This document shows, piece after piece, positions 28,964 to 37,267 of a stretch of DNA of 64,000 nucleotides. The translations under genes were made by a program, and so were the position numbers. Numbering within the stretch: the stretch's first letter is position 1; every line of letters begins with the position of its first letter. The DNA lies in NCBI RefSeq assembly GCF_002795825.1, contig NZ_CP018800.1:2044001-2108000 (forward strand), given 5' to 3'. This DNA comes from Mariprofundus ferrinatatus. GTDB taxonomy: Bacteria; Pseudomonadota; Zetaproteobacteria; Mariprofundales; Mariprofundaceae. Under the pieces are notes generated by a model. That model was not told where the DNA came from and did no database searches. It was given only the letters and a program-made list of their open reading frames with translations.

Positions 28964-28979
28964 TGGCATTAAATTTGCT
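28964..28979 (+). promoter_or_regulatory. sigma-54 promoter before the pentapeptide-repeat gene
   Basis: TGGCATT-AAAT-TTGCT: GG and GC are separated by exactly ten bases, as required for sigma-54 RNA polymerase. Expected start of transcription is near 28990, about 27 bases before the ATG. Confidence 0.8.
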
Positions 28980-29012
28980 CAACCTGTTCTTATCTCAGTA
29001 AGAACAAGGTTG
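28980..29012 (+). repeat. inverted repeat in the 5' leader of the pentapeptide gene
   Basis: CAACC-T-GTTCTTA and TAAGAAC-AA-GGTTG flank a 6-base loop. It spans the expected transcription start and ends four bases before the ATG, so it could be an operator or an mRNA hairpin that hides the ribosome site. Confidence 0.5.
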
Positions 29013-29016
29013 AAGC

Positions 29017-29361
29017 ATGGAAGATGTCACTGATAACCCGTTAAAGAAGAAGATATGCAGATTGCTGCAGGATGGCATGGTTGAAGAGGTCAATACCCTA
29101 CTGGCAGGCAGGGATGTTTTTTCTCTGGCCGGCGCAAACCTTCGTTCCGCGAATTTGCAGGGGCTTCATGCCAATGGCATAGACTTCTCAAATGCCTATT
29201 TTCGCTCTGCTAACCTGAAAGGCCTGGATATGCGCAGCTGCACCCTAGAAGGAGCCAGCCTGCATGGTGCAAAAATAGCAGGCACATATTTCCCGGAAGA
29301 GCTGATGCCGGATGAGATTCTGCTGTCGGTATCGCACGGAACTCGCCTGCGCTACAGGTGA
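29017..29361 (+). CDS. pentapeptide-repeat protein
   Basis: 114 residues. After a helical start (LLQDGMVEEVNTLLAG) come about ten pentapeptide A(D/N)Lxx-type units: LAGANLRSANLQGLHANGIDF and NAYFRSANLKGLDMRSCTLEGASLHGAKIAG in two runs, which fold as a small right-handed beta helix. Role unknown. It lies first behind a sigma-54 promoter in the flagellar region, suggesting a link to motility. Confidence 0.8.
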   Translation: MEDVTDNPLKKKICRLLQDGMVEEVNTLLAGRDVFSLAGANLRSANLQGLHANGIDFSNAYFRSANLKGLDMRSCTLEGASLHGAKIAGTYFPEELMPDEILLSVSHGTRLRYR

Positions 29362-29488
29362 TCTGGCAGCGCAACTCCCGAAACAGCCACTTACTAAACA
29401 GTTAATGGCGCTGAAAATTTAAACATGCCTGTCAGGCCCGTGCGTTCATTGGTCTGCATAATGCCGGAACAACAAGATTGGAGGATTC

Positions 29489-30550
29489 ATGACAGATAAC
29501 GGAAAAGATGATGGTCACGCCTTCGATGGGGATGCACTGAAACAGGCCCTGAGTGAGCCTCTCTATGAAAAATCCAAAGCAACCGAAGAGATCCTTGAGC
29601 ACCTTAAAAGGCATGAAGAATTCAACACTCAGGATCCGGATACGGACATGGAGCCGAGAGATATGGCCGATGATGCTGCCATGGAAAGCACGACTGCCGA
29701 TGATACGCCCATAATCCCGAACAAAGAGGATGTAATGAACTTCTCAACTGCTGCCAAAACGACATCTTCCAGCCCTCTTGAAAACAGAGGCAATATCGGG
29801 ATTTCGAGGGTTGTCATGGCTGTCATCATCCTGGCAGCTACCGGCTTCACCGCATCGATCTGGATGACAAATCAGAAAATTGATGATTTAAAGAGCCGGG
29901 TCGGGCAGATGGAGGCCCGCATGAACAACAGCCTTGCTATCGACCCGAATCAGGCGGCAAATGGCCTGCCGGATCAGGAGAGTGAGGACATACTCATGCA
30001 ACTGGCATCGCAAATCATGGAAAACAGAGAGGCGATCAATGCTCTGAAACAGCCTGTGAGTGAAGAACCTGCACAGAACAGCATAGATTCAGAAAAAACG
30101 ACAGCTGTTTCCGCAATCAGCACAGACAAGACACCCCCCCAACAGGAAGTCGTGAGCACTGCAAATGCTGAAACTGCGGACGCGCCTGCAGAGAAGACCA
30201 CAAAACCTGAGAGCAAAACCCCTGTGGCAAAGAGTTCCCCTTCTACATCTAAATCGGCCAGTAGAGCGGCAGGCAACAGCAAGCAGGGCTGGGGGGTCGT
30301 TATCACCTCATTAAAGAATGAGGCCATGGCTGACAAAGAGCTGGCAGTATTACTAGAGCGTGGCCTTCAGGCTGAGAAACATACTGTGAAGGTGCGTGGC
30401 GAAACCTTCCATCAACTGCGCGTTGGCTGGTTTGAGCAGAAAGAAGATGCCGCGGCGCACCTGAATAGTGTCGTCCATGGTCTTGGCTACAAGGATGCCT
30501 GGATCACACCCACACAGCAGCCACGCACTGCCATCAAACAGGTTCAGTAA
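29489..30550 (+). CDS. SPOR-domain membrane protein
   Basis: 353 residues: acidic N-terminal cytoplasmic part (1-108), one membrane helix about 108-128 (VVMAVIILAATGFTASIW), a periplasmic linker rich in Ser, Thr and Lys, and a C-terminal SPOR domain (about 268-345, WGVVITSLKNEAMADKEL to GYKDAWITP) that binds glycan strands lacking stem peptides. A weak sigma-54-like GG-N10-GC pair lies at 29451-29464. GGAGG precedes the ATG. Location within the flagellar region suggests a cell-wall anchoring role, which is inference. Confidence 0.85.
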   Translation: MTDNGKDDGHAFDGDALKQALSEPLYEKSKATEEILEHLKRHEEFNTQDPDTDMEPRDMADDAAMESTTADDTPIIPNKEDVMNFSTAAKTTSSSPLENRGNIGISRVVMAVIILAATGFTASIWMTNQKIDDLKSRVGQMEARMNNSLAIDPNQAANGLPDQESEDILMQLASQIMENREAINALKQPVSEEPAQNSIDSEKTTAVSAISTDKTPPQQEVVSTANAETADAPAEKTTKPESKTPVAKSSPSTSKSASRAAGNSKQGWGVVITSLKNEAMADKELAVLLERGLQAEKHTVKVRGETFHQLRVGWFEQKEDAAAHLNSVVHGLGYKDAWITPTQQPRTAIKQVQ

Positions 30551-30578
30551 TCAACCGGTGGAATTAACCATGTCACTT

Positions 30579-30594
30579 TGGCCTGATTATTGCG
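30579..30594 (+). promoter_or_regulatory. sigma-54 promoter before the 24-residue frame and the 124-residue gene
   Basis: TGGCCTG-ATTA-TTGCG with GG and GC ten bases apart. The -12 GC is followed 13 bases later by an ATG (30606). Confidence 0.7.
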
Positions 30595-30605
30595 TAAGGA
30601 AGCGT

Positions 30606-30680
30606 ATGAACAGATCCCCACTCTGGCTATCCGAAGATGCGCTGCAGCTGCTTCTGATAAATCGATTCCAGCACGCATAA
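30606..30680 (+). other. possible 24-residue small ORF at a sigma-54 start site
   Basis: ATG at the expected transcription start of the sigma-54 promoter at 30579-30594, coding 24 residues (MNRSPLWLSEDALQ and on) with a hydrophobic middle LLLI, and ending 10 bases before the next gene. The AAGGAAG before the ATG lies inside the promoter zone and may not be transcribed. It could be a leaderless leader peptide; coding is not proven. Confidence 0.3.
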
Positions 30681-30690
30681 AGGAGTTGTA

Positions 30691-31065
30691 ATGAAAATTC
30701 ACGGTACTAATCCCGGAAGAGTCAACGCCGCCAAGGTGAAGAAGTCAGATCTGAAAGGCAGCAGGTTTCAGGATGTCTTGCATACCACAATCGATGGAAT
30801 CCACCCTGAGACTGGCGGCAGCCATCCCGATGAACAGACAAAAGACAGCAGTAACACGCTACACCTGATTGAAGATGCAGCCCTTATCCTGGATCAAGCC
30901 CTGGAACAGATCCAGAGCAGCGGGCAGCCATCTGAAGAAATTGCCAACTCCCTCAACCTTCTGCGCGATCGCCTGAAGCAGGGGCTGCCAGACTCTGACA
31001 GCCTGAGGGATGCTGATGCCATTATTGCTGTTGAAACCAGCAGACTGCAGTCCTGGAAACTCTAA
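30691..31065 (+). CDS. unknown small protein, possibly FliX-like
   Basis: 124 residues. Start MKIHGTN and a C-terminal helical region (ALILDQALEQI, LRDRLKQGL, AIIAVETSRLQSWKL) faintly resemble the class II flagellar assembly regulator FliX in length, layout and charge, but similarity by eye is too weak to name it. The ATG follows AAAGGAG. Its position between the SPOR gene and fliK suggests a flagellar assembly role. No signal peptide or membrane segment. Confidence 0.6.
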   Translation: MKIHGTNPGRVNAAKVKKSDLKGSRFQDVLHTTIDGIHPETGGSHPDEQTKDSSNTLHLIEDAALILDQALEQIQSSGQPSEEIANSLNLLRDRLKQGLPDSDSLRDADAIIAVETSRLQSWKL

Positions 31066-31360
31066 TACACTCCCCTCTTTCCTTTCTGCGCTATTAATAA
31101 GCCAACACTTCCAACCCCACGCCAGACCACGCCAAGAGATACCCCCCTCTTTTCCAGATTCCGTTCACCCACGTTTAAATAGAACCCTGCAGGCAAAAGT
31201 GCCCAGGGAGTGATTGCGTATGTACGCCTCATGGTACGAACAACATCAGAGGCAATATATTCACCCCGCTTGAGGAAAAAGTTGCCGTACAGAGGCATTT
31301 ATTGCCTGATCAGATCGCCCCGCATACATGTAAGTTGTTGTTTTATATGATAAAATAATA
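31066..31360. other. non-coding stretch before fliK
   Basis: No coding frame supported. It is AT-rich near the end (TATATGATAAAATAATATGG) just upstream of a sigma-54 promoter, as expected where an activator or IHF could bend the DNA. A short AGGCA/TGCCT repeat lies near 31290-31306. Confidence 0.4.
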
Positions 31361-31376
31361 TGGCACACCGCATGCT
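31361..31376 (+). promoter_or_regulatory. sigma-54 promoter of the fliK operon
   Basis: TGGCACA-CCGC-ATGCT, GG and GC ten bases apart. The predicted start coincides with the fliK ATG (13 bases after the -12 GC), which would leave the fliK mRNA leaderless. Confidence 0.8.
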
Positions 31377-31387
31377 CTTAAGATGGC

Positions 31388-33484
31388 ATGGATCAGAAAA
31401 TCACAGCACCCGTCTCTTCGCAAACAGCTTCAACAGCACTGCAGCCTGCCAGTGGTCTGGCCAAATCTGGCGGCAAAGGTGTTTTTGCCAAACTGATTGC
31501 ACTCATTGAAAGCAAATCCAATGCGGACCATGACGCCGGCACAGAAAAGCTGTTCAAGCCAGCGGCTAACACCAAGGAGATCACCGCTGATGCATCAGTA
31601 TCCGACAGCTCCGGTGTTCATTCGGCAGCTGCAGGAAAAGCGGTAGCAAAAAAGAACACCCCTGAGCAGAAAGAGTCTTCAGATCTTATTACAGCAGAAG
31701 CCGGTATTGAAATCCGAAACAGCAACAACGCTGAAACCAGGCTGATTGCTTCCAATCGCAACCTCGGGAGTGAAGTGGCCGAAGAAAAAGTTTCCGCCAC
31801 ACTCAAGATAGGTGACAAGCAGGCAGAAAAGATCGCCGACAAAACAGATACAACAGCGTGGTCAGCGGCCACTGGCACCACCGAAGCAAAAGCTTCCGCT
31901 CCAGCCAAGGCGGATATCAATCTGTCTGCGAAGGGCGGTGCCAAGGGTGATGCAGCAGAAGGCTCTGCAACCCGCCCTGCAGATATGGCAAAGGCTGCCG
32001 CGTCAGCGAAGGCGAACATGGAGCAGTCTGCAGCGAACAGCGCCAAGGTTGACGCAGCAGAAGGCTCTGCAACCCGCCCTGCAGATATGGCAAAGGCTGC
32101 CGCGTCAGCGAAGGCGAACATGGAGCAGTCTGCAGCGAACAGCGCCAAGGTTGACGCAGCGGATGCGTCTGCATCCCGCACTGCAGATGCGGCAAAGGCT
32201 GCCGCGTCAGCGAAGGCAAACATGGAGCAGTCTGCAGCGAACGGCGCCATGGGTGACGCAGCGGATGTGTCTGCAACCCGCACTGCAGATATGGCAAAGA
32301 CTGCCGCGTCAGCGAAGGCAAACATGGAGCAGTCTGCAGCGAACAGCGCCAAGGTTGACGCAGCGGATGTGTCTGCAACCCGCACTGCAGATATGGCAAA
32401 GGCGGCCGCGTCAGCGAAGGCGAACATGGAGCAGCCTGCAAAGATTGCAGTTCATTCAGAAACGGCAGCCACCCCTGCGACACATGGCGATGATACGGAT
32501 GAGGTTGCAGCCAGCAGCAAGGTGGAAGCAGCCCGGCCTGCCAGGAGCAGGACCAGGGGTGAAAGCGTGCATGTCGCAGCGACCCATGTCGAAGAGAGGC
32601 AAGCCGCCGCCACACCCGGAAGGAAGTCGAACCCGAGCGCTGCAACAAAAGCAGAGAAGCCTGCAAATGAGCCGCTCGTTGCGAGCACCAGGGCAGCGAT
32701 GCAGCAGATGAGCAACAGCATGCAGCCAGAAAAGGGCATGCCCGCTCAAACAGAAGCGATCGCTATGGCAAACCTGCCTGAGCAACAGCGCGCCTCTACA
32801 AACAGCTTTGTGAAGATTCGTAAAATCAACCTGGAACATGCGTCCAGAGCCAAAACATCGCCATCGCAGGCCAATGCCAGCCAGATCAGGCAGCCAGCCG
32901 TAGCGCCATCCGAATCCTTCACCACCAGCATGAAAGAAATTGTGGTTCAGGGTGAAGGCTTTTCCAGACCAGCCCATCACGCAATTGACACCGGCAACAG
33001 CCAGATGTTTCAGATTGGCGGCCAGGAAGCGACATCGTCATTGACGCGCTCTTTTTATCAGCCAAATCAACAGCTCATGGGCTCCACCCCTGTAACAGTT
33101 GCAGCAGCCATGCAGCAAGTTGGCCAAGCGGCAGGTCAGGGGAAATTCCAACTGGAACTGACACTGACTCCGGAGCACCTTGGCAAGGTACAGGTGTTCC
33201 TGGACAGCGATGTAAACAAGCAGATTCAGGTTCACTTTGTGGTTGAGCAATCCACATCCAGACAGTCCATAGAGCAGCACCTGCCCGCATTGCGTCAGGC
33301 TTTGGCCGATCAGGGACTCAATATGGACAGCTTTTCGATGGAGTCTTCCGAACAGCATCAAGATAACCGGCAAGCCGGACATAGACGAAACCCGGACCAC
33401 GGAACCATGACAGCCGGGCAGCCCGGAAGTAATGAAAACCGTCCTGAAGCAGCAGCAAATGGCCGCTTAAGTATTCGAATTTAG
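31388..33484 (+). CDS. fliK: flagellar hook-length control protein FliK with tandem 34-residue repeats
   Basis: 698 residues, long for FliK. Residues 188-355 are five tandem copies of an Ala-rich 34-residue unit (around ADMAKAAASAKANMEQSAAN). The C-terminal hook-length domain is at about 575-650 (FQLELTLTPEHLGKVQVFL, then VEQSTSRQSIEQHLPALRQAL). It acts as a ruler that ends hook growth and switches the export gate. It is followed by flgD and flgE. No ribosome binding site lies before the ATG. Confidence 0.88.
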   Translation: MDQKITAPVSSQTASTALQPASGLAKSGGKGVFAKLIALIESKSNADHDAGTEKLFKPAANTKEITADASVSDSSGVHSAAAGKAVAKKNTPEQKESSDLITAEAGIEIRNSNNAETRLIASNRNLGSEVAEEKVSATLKIGDKQAEKIADKTDTTAWSAATGTTEAKASAPAKADINLSAKGGAKGDAAEGSATRPADMAKAAASAKANMEQSAANSAKVDAAEGSATRPADMAKAAASAKANMEQSAANSAKVDAADASASRTADAAKAAASAKANMEQSAANGAMGDAADVSATRTADMAKTAASAKANMEQSAANSAKVDAADVSATRTADMAKAAASAKANMEQPAKIAVHSETAATPATHGDDTDEVAASSKVEAARPARSRTRGESVHVAATHVEERQAAATPGRKSNPSAATKAEKPANEPLVASTRAAMQQMSNSMQPEKGMPAQTEAIAMANLPEQQRASTNSFVKIRKINLEHASRAKTSPSQANASQIRQPAVAPSESFTTSMKEIVVQGEGFSRPAHHAIDTGNSQMFQIGGQEATSSLTRSFYQPNQQLMGSTPVTVAAAMQQVGQAAGQGKFQLELTLTPEHLGKVQVFLDSDVNKQIQVHFVVEQSTSRQSIEQHLPALRQALADQGLNMDSFSMESSEQHQDNRQAGHRRNPDHGTMTAGQPGSNENRPEAAANGRLSIRI
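31949..32458 (+). repeat. five tandem 102-bp repeats within fliK
   Basis: Units start at 31949, 32051, 32153, 32255 and 32357 and each encode 34 residues. The first two are almost identical; the fifth diverges after its MEQ. Exact multiples of three keep the frame. The pattern shows expansion by recombination or slippage inside the central ruler region. Confidence 0.9.
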
Positions 33485-33501
33485 AGATAGAACAGGAGAG
33501 A

Positions 33502-34164
33502 ATGATGCAGGTAAGTGCCGCACAAAACAGTCAAGTAACAGCCGCAGGAAGTTCGTCACGCAATGACCTGGGACAAAAGGACATATTCCTCAAGATTCTC
33601 GTTGCACAGATGCAGAATCAGGATCCCCTGAAGCCTCAGGATGCTGCGCAACAGTCAACTCAACTGGCACAGTTCAATATGGTTGAGCAGCAGATCAGCA
33701 CGAACAAATTACTGGAATCGATGCTGGCCAATTCACAGTCTGGCAACTCGGAAATGGCTACCGCCTCTTCCTATCTGGGACATAAGGTCTTAGCTGACTC
33801 AAGCGCATTTACATTTGATGGCAGCACACCTGTGCAGTTCTCGGCTGACCTGCAGAGCGGTGCCGCAGCAGCCGATGTCCAGATTGTCGACAGTGTCGGC
33901 AGAACTGTGCGCACCATGCACAGCAGCGCCCTGCCTGCAGGAATCAACAACCTTACATGGGATGGCAAGACCGACGCGGGCTCTACCGCCAGACCCGACA
34001 ACTACATTGTTAAAATCGCAGCTACGGATAGCACAGGCCAGCCCGTTCCTGCCAACACCAGCATTAGGGGACAGGTTACAGCCGTCCGCCTCACACCTGA
34101 GGGTGTAAATATTATGGTCGGTGATACACCGGTCAGCATGGCCAGCATCAGAGAAATCCAATAA
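33502..34164 (+). CDS. flgD: flagellar hook scaffolding protein FlgD
   Basis: 220 residues. N-terminal FLKILVAQMQNQDPLKPQD is the FlgD signature; the C-terminal half is a FlgD Ig-like and Tudor-like part (ITLTWDGKTDAGS-like NNLTWDGKTDAGS). It caps the growing hook. It follows fliK by 17 bases. The second ATG at 33505 is an equally good start. Confidence 0.93.
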   Translation: MMQVSAAQNSQVTAAGSSSRNDLGQKDIFLKILVAQMQNQDPLKPQDAAQQSTQLAQFNMVEQQISTNKLLESMLANSQSGNSEMATASSYLGHKVLADSSAFTFDGSTPVQFSADLQSGAAAADVQIVDSVGRTVRTMHSSALPAGINNLTWDGKTDAGSTARPDNYIVKIAATDSTGQPVPANTSIRGQVTAVRLTPEGVNIMVGDTPVSMASIREIQ

Positions 34165-34202
34165 CCAGACAATATATAATCAATTACTAAAGGAGAAATA
34201 AC

Positions 34203-35591
34203 ATGGGTATTTATAACGCACTATTCACTGGAGCAAGCGGACTTACAGCATTTGGAGAAGGCGTCCGCGTAATCGGCGATAATATTGCCAACGTCAACAC
34301 ACTTGGTTTCAAATCACAGAATGTGAACTTTGCCGATGTACTGGGGCAGACGGTTAACGTCTCCCGTTCCAATATCGCCAACCAGGTTGGCAACGGCGTG
34401 CGCATCGGCGCTATCACGCGGGATCAGGCACAGGGAAGTGTTCAGAGTACTACCAGTGCCACAGATATGGCCATTAATGGCTCGGGCATGTTCGTGCTGA
34501 AGGATCCTGCCAGCGGCCAGACACAGTACTCCCGTGCCGGAGCATTCATTATCGATTCCGACATGAACCTGATTAACGGCCAGGGCTTCCGGGTACAGGG
34601 CTGGGCTCTGGATGCAGCGGGCAACCCTCAGGGTAACGTAACAAACATTACCGCAGCCAACGTCTCTGCCAATGCAAGTCCAACAACGAAGGTGGATGTG
34701 GGCGTCAATCTCGATGCCACTGCTGGCTCCATCGCCCCGGCGGCATTCGACCCCACCAATCCGGGCACATATAACTCTAAAGCAGATGTAGCCGTGTATG
34801 ATTCACTGGGCAGCCTTCACAACCTGAGCCTCTACTTTGTTAAAACAGGTGTGGAAGCGGTGACAGGCAATGCTGTCTGGGATTGGCATGTCACTGTAGA
34901 TGGCGGAGATGTGACGGGTGGCACCGCCGGAGTCCCGTTCGAGCTTGGTGGTGGTGCCGGTTCAATCTCCACCATTACTGCCGGGCCACCAGCAACTTCT
35001 GCTCCTGGCACGCAGTCGCTGGTATTTGACCCTGCAAATGGTGCAATGGTCAACGAATTTGCCCCTGCCATTACCGCTGCATGGAAATCTGCTGCAGCTG
35101 GCAATATCGCACTCAACTTTGGTTCCGCGACAACCGTAGATGCCTCCGGATTCACCGGCACGGGCCTTGACGGCGCACTGCAGCTGGCTGGCCAAAGTGC
35201 TACCCGCTTCATGAATGCCGATGGTTATGCCGCTGGTTTCCTTGATCATATGGAGACTGATAGCACCGGCCGAATCAATGGTATCTTCACCAATGGCGAG
35301 CGCCGCCCTCTGTTCCAGGTGGCCCTGGCTAAATTCCCCAATGAGGCGGTACTCAGCAAACTGGGCAACAACATGATGGGAGCAACCATTGCCTCCGGAA
35401 AACCTGTGCTGGAAAAACCCGGTAATGGCGGCATGGGCAGCATTTCACCTTTCGCGCTTGAGCAGTCAAATGTCGACCTTGGCAACGAGTTTGTAAAACT
35501 CATCGTCATCCAGCGTGGCTATGAAGCAAACTCTAAAACCATCCTTACCACAGACCAGATGCTCAGCTCATTGATGACACTGAAACGGTAA
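34203..35591 (+). CDS. flgE: flagellar hook protein FlgE
   Basis: 462 residues. N-terminal rod-hook signature ALFTGASGLTAFGEGVRVIGDNIANVNTLGFKS and C-terminal EFVKLIVIQRGYEANSKTILTTDQML are intact, with a variable middle domain. AAAGGAG precedes the ATG. Confidence 0.95.
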   Translation: MGIYNALFTGASGLTAFGEGVRVIGDNIANVNTLGFKSQNVNFADVLGQTVNVSRSNIANQVGNGVRIGAITRDQAQGSVQSTTSATDMAINGSGMFVLKDPASGQTQYSRAGAFIIDSDMNLINGQGFRVQGWALDAAGNPQGNVTNITAANVSANASPTTKVDVGVNLDATAGSIAPAAFDPTNPGTYNSKADVAVYDSLGSLHNLSLYFVKTGVEAVTGNAVWDWHVTVDGGDVTGGTAGVPFELGGGAGSISTITAGPPATSAPGTQSLVFDPANGAMVNEFAPAITAAWKSAAAGNIALNFGSATTVDASGFTGTGLDGALQLAGQSATRFMNADGYAAGFLDHMETDSTGRINGIFTNGERRPLFQVALAKFPNEAVLSKLGNNMMGATIASGKPVLEKPGNGGMGSISPFALEQSNVDLGNEFVKLIVIQRGYEANSKTILTTDQMLSSLMTLKR

Positions 35592-35599
35592 TTAATGCC

Positions 35600-35633
35600 A
35601 TAGCGGAGTGAGGCTAAAGCCTCACTCCGCTAT
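35600..35633 (+). terminator. terminator after flgE
   Basis: Perfect 16-base arms ATAGCGGAGTGAGGCT and AGCCTCACTCCGCTAT with a two-base loop, then an AT-rich tail GCATATTTTAT. It starts eight bases after the flgE stop and ends the fliK-flgD-flgE transcript. Confidence 0.8.
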
Positions 35634-35646
35634 GCATATTTTATAT

Positions 35647-35662
35647 GTGCACGCTTCTTGCT
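35647..35662 (+). promoter_or_regulatory. weak sigma-54 promoter before motA
   Basis: GTGCACG-CTTC-TTGCT. The -12 half is perfect but the -24 GG reads TG, so this is a lower-quality match. It lies 54 bases before motA and right after the flgE terminator, where a promoter is needed. Confidence 0.5.
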
Positions 35663-35715
35663 AGGGATGTAACATACGTAGTAGCCGGATAATCTCTTCC
35701 CAGTAAGGAGCAGAA

Positions 35716-36480
35716 ATGGATATCGCAACTATTATAGGCCTGGTCACTGCAATTGGCCTAGTTATTACAGCTATCCAGATGGGTGGTTCACTTGCATCGT
35801 TTGTCGATGTTGTGTCAATGCTGATCGTAGTTGGAGGTACCATAGGGGCCACACTGATCAACTACCCGCTAAAAGAGGTGATTGGAGCCGTTGCCGTCGG
35901 CCTGAAAACATTCATATCAAAAGTACATGATCCGAAGTCAACTATTGCTCAACTCATCGAGCTTTCCCAGGTCGTTCGCAAGGACGGGATTCTTGGCATG
36001 GAAGGGCAAGTTGACCAACTCGACAACGAGTTCATGAAAAAAGCCGTACAGATGACCATAGACGGGCAGGAGCCCCATGTGATTGATGACATCCTGTATG
36101 GTGAAACGGAAAAAATCTCTGACCGCCATGCTCTGGGCGCAGAAATATTTATGGCACTGGCCGGTTTTGCCCCGGCCTTCGGCATGATAGGCACACTGGT
36201 GGGGCTGGTTCTCATGCTGCAGAACATGGATGATCCATCAACCATTGGACCGTCCATGTCCGTGGCGCTGCTGACCACATTTTATGGCGCCCTGATGGCC
36301 AATATTCTTTTCCTCCCGATGGCTGGAAAACTGAAAACCCTGAGTAAAAAAGAGGTGCTGGTAAATGAGATTATCATGGCCGGCATCCAGTCGCTGGCTG
36401 CCGGAGAGAATCCGCGCATCATGGAACGACGCCTGATGGGCTTCTTATCTCCAAAAGATCGCACCTCCAGTTTCGACTAA
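35716..36480 (+). CDS. motA: flagellar stator protein MotA (first set)
   Basis: 254 residues with four membrane helices: two near the N-terminus (6-26, 33-50) and two after residue 145 (FMALAGFAPAFGMIGTLVGLVLML and MSVALLTTFYGALMANILFLPMA). The cytoplasmic loop carries the charged residues that act on FliG. It is followed by two motB-like genes, fliL and fliM. Confidence 0.93.
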   Translation: MDIATIIGLVTAIGLVITAIQMGGSLASFVDVVSMLIVVGGTIGATLINYPLKEVIGAVAVGLKTFISKVHDPKSTIAQLIELSQVVRKDGILGMEGQVDQLDNEFMKKAVQMTIDGQEPHVIDDILYGETEKISDRHALGAEIFMALAGFAPAFGMIGTLVGLVLMLQNMDDPSTIGPSMSVALLTTFYGALMANILFLPMAGKLKTLSKKEVLVNEIIMAGIQSLAAGENPRIMERRLMGFLSPKDRTSSFD

Positions 36481-36486
36481 TAGACC

Positions 36487-37263
36487 ATGGCCCGCAAAAG
36501 CAAAAAAGAGAGTGAGGATCCGAAGAGCAATTTCGATATGCTCTTTCTGCAATTGATGATGATTATGATGGCCTTCTTCATCCTGCTCTCGGCTCTGTCG
36601 GTCATTATTGATGAGAAGAGGCTGAAAGCCCTGAACTCTATTGCAGGGGCCTTTAATCTCATGCCGGCTGGTGCCAACCTGAGCCAGAAACATGATGCCT
36701 CCATGCCAAGCAGGGAGCTGGGTGCCAATAATACCGCCACCAAAAGAACCGCCAAAAAACTGACGAATGTCGCCAAACTGTTGGGGGCTGGTGACGCTGT
36801 TCACGTTCTTCCTCTTGATAAGAGCACTGTCAGGGTTCGCATGCAGGAGCAGATTCTTTTCAAACCGGGGCAAATCAGACTGACCGAAAGCAGCCGCACG
36901 TTTATCGCTGCGATGGCGAAGGTACTCATACAGCCAGAAATACAGGACATCACGATTGAGGGACACACGGACAAGACACCGTTAAGGGGCAAAGGCGCCA
37001 TGGGCAACTGGGAGCTCTCTGCAGCCAGAGCGATGCAGGTCTTCCATGAACTGGCGAACTACAATCTCTCCAAGAGCAAGTTGTTTGTTGCAGGAATGGG
37101 GGACGCCAGACCGCTGCCTCACTCCGAAACAGACGGCAATGAAGCCCTTAACCGGCGTGTAGAGCTGATCATTCGCTTCCGCCCCACCACCACCCAGGAA
37201 TCGCGGCCAGTCGCGCTTGAGAGCAGCTCACCTGCGGCAGAAGTTCCACCCGGGGAGCATTGA
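36487..37263 (+). CDS. MotB-like protein with Gln in place of the ion-binding Asp
   Basis: 258 residues: one membrane helix (about 19-38, LFLQLMMIMMAFFILLSAL) and a C-terminal OmpA/MotB peptidoglycan-binding domain (about 120-240, ITIEGHTDKTPL and NRRVELIIRF). Aligning the helix on its MAFF motif with MotB (ADFMTLLLAFF), the essential Asp is Gln22; Asp17 is five residues out of register. It is encoded between motA and a normal motB, so it may form a mixed dimer with it. It is complete, so not a pseudogene. Confidence 0.85.
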   Translation: MARKSKKESEDPKSNFDMLFLQLMMIMMAFFILLSALSVIIDEKRLKALNSIAGAFNLMPAGANLSQKHDASMPSRELGANNTATKRTAKKLTNVAKLLGAGDAVHVLPLDKSTVRVRMQEQILFKPGQIRLTESSRTFIAAMAKVLIQPEIQDITIEGHTDKTPLRGKGAMGNWELSAARAMQVFHELANYNLSKSKLFVAGMGDARPLPHSETDGNEALNRRVELIIRFRPTTTQESRPVALESSSPAAEVPPGEH

Positions 37264-37267
37264 CCAG

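Noticed and set aside
29451-29464. Sigma-54-like GG-N10-GC before the SPOR gene
   Set aside because: Spacing is right but the surrounding bases match poorly, so it is not listed as a promoter.
31949-32458. Regular repeats as a CRISPR array
   Set aside because: Units are contiguous, in frame and without unique spacers; they are coding repeats of fliK.
31618-32711. Long open frames on both strands inside fliK (269 residues minus; 299 residues plus)
   Set aside because: They arise because 102-bp repeats are a multiple of three and lack stops in other frames. The fliK frame fits the FliK family and has the promoter.
35684-35692. GCCGGATAA before motA as sigma-28 -10 element
   Set aside because: It has an extra base and no -35 element at the right distance.
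36487-37263. First motB-like gene as a pseudogene
   Set aside because: It is full length, in frame, with a complete OmpA domain and a membrane helix; only the ion-site residue differs.
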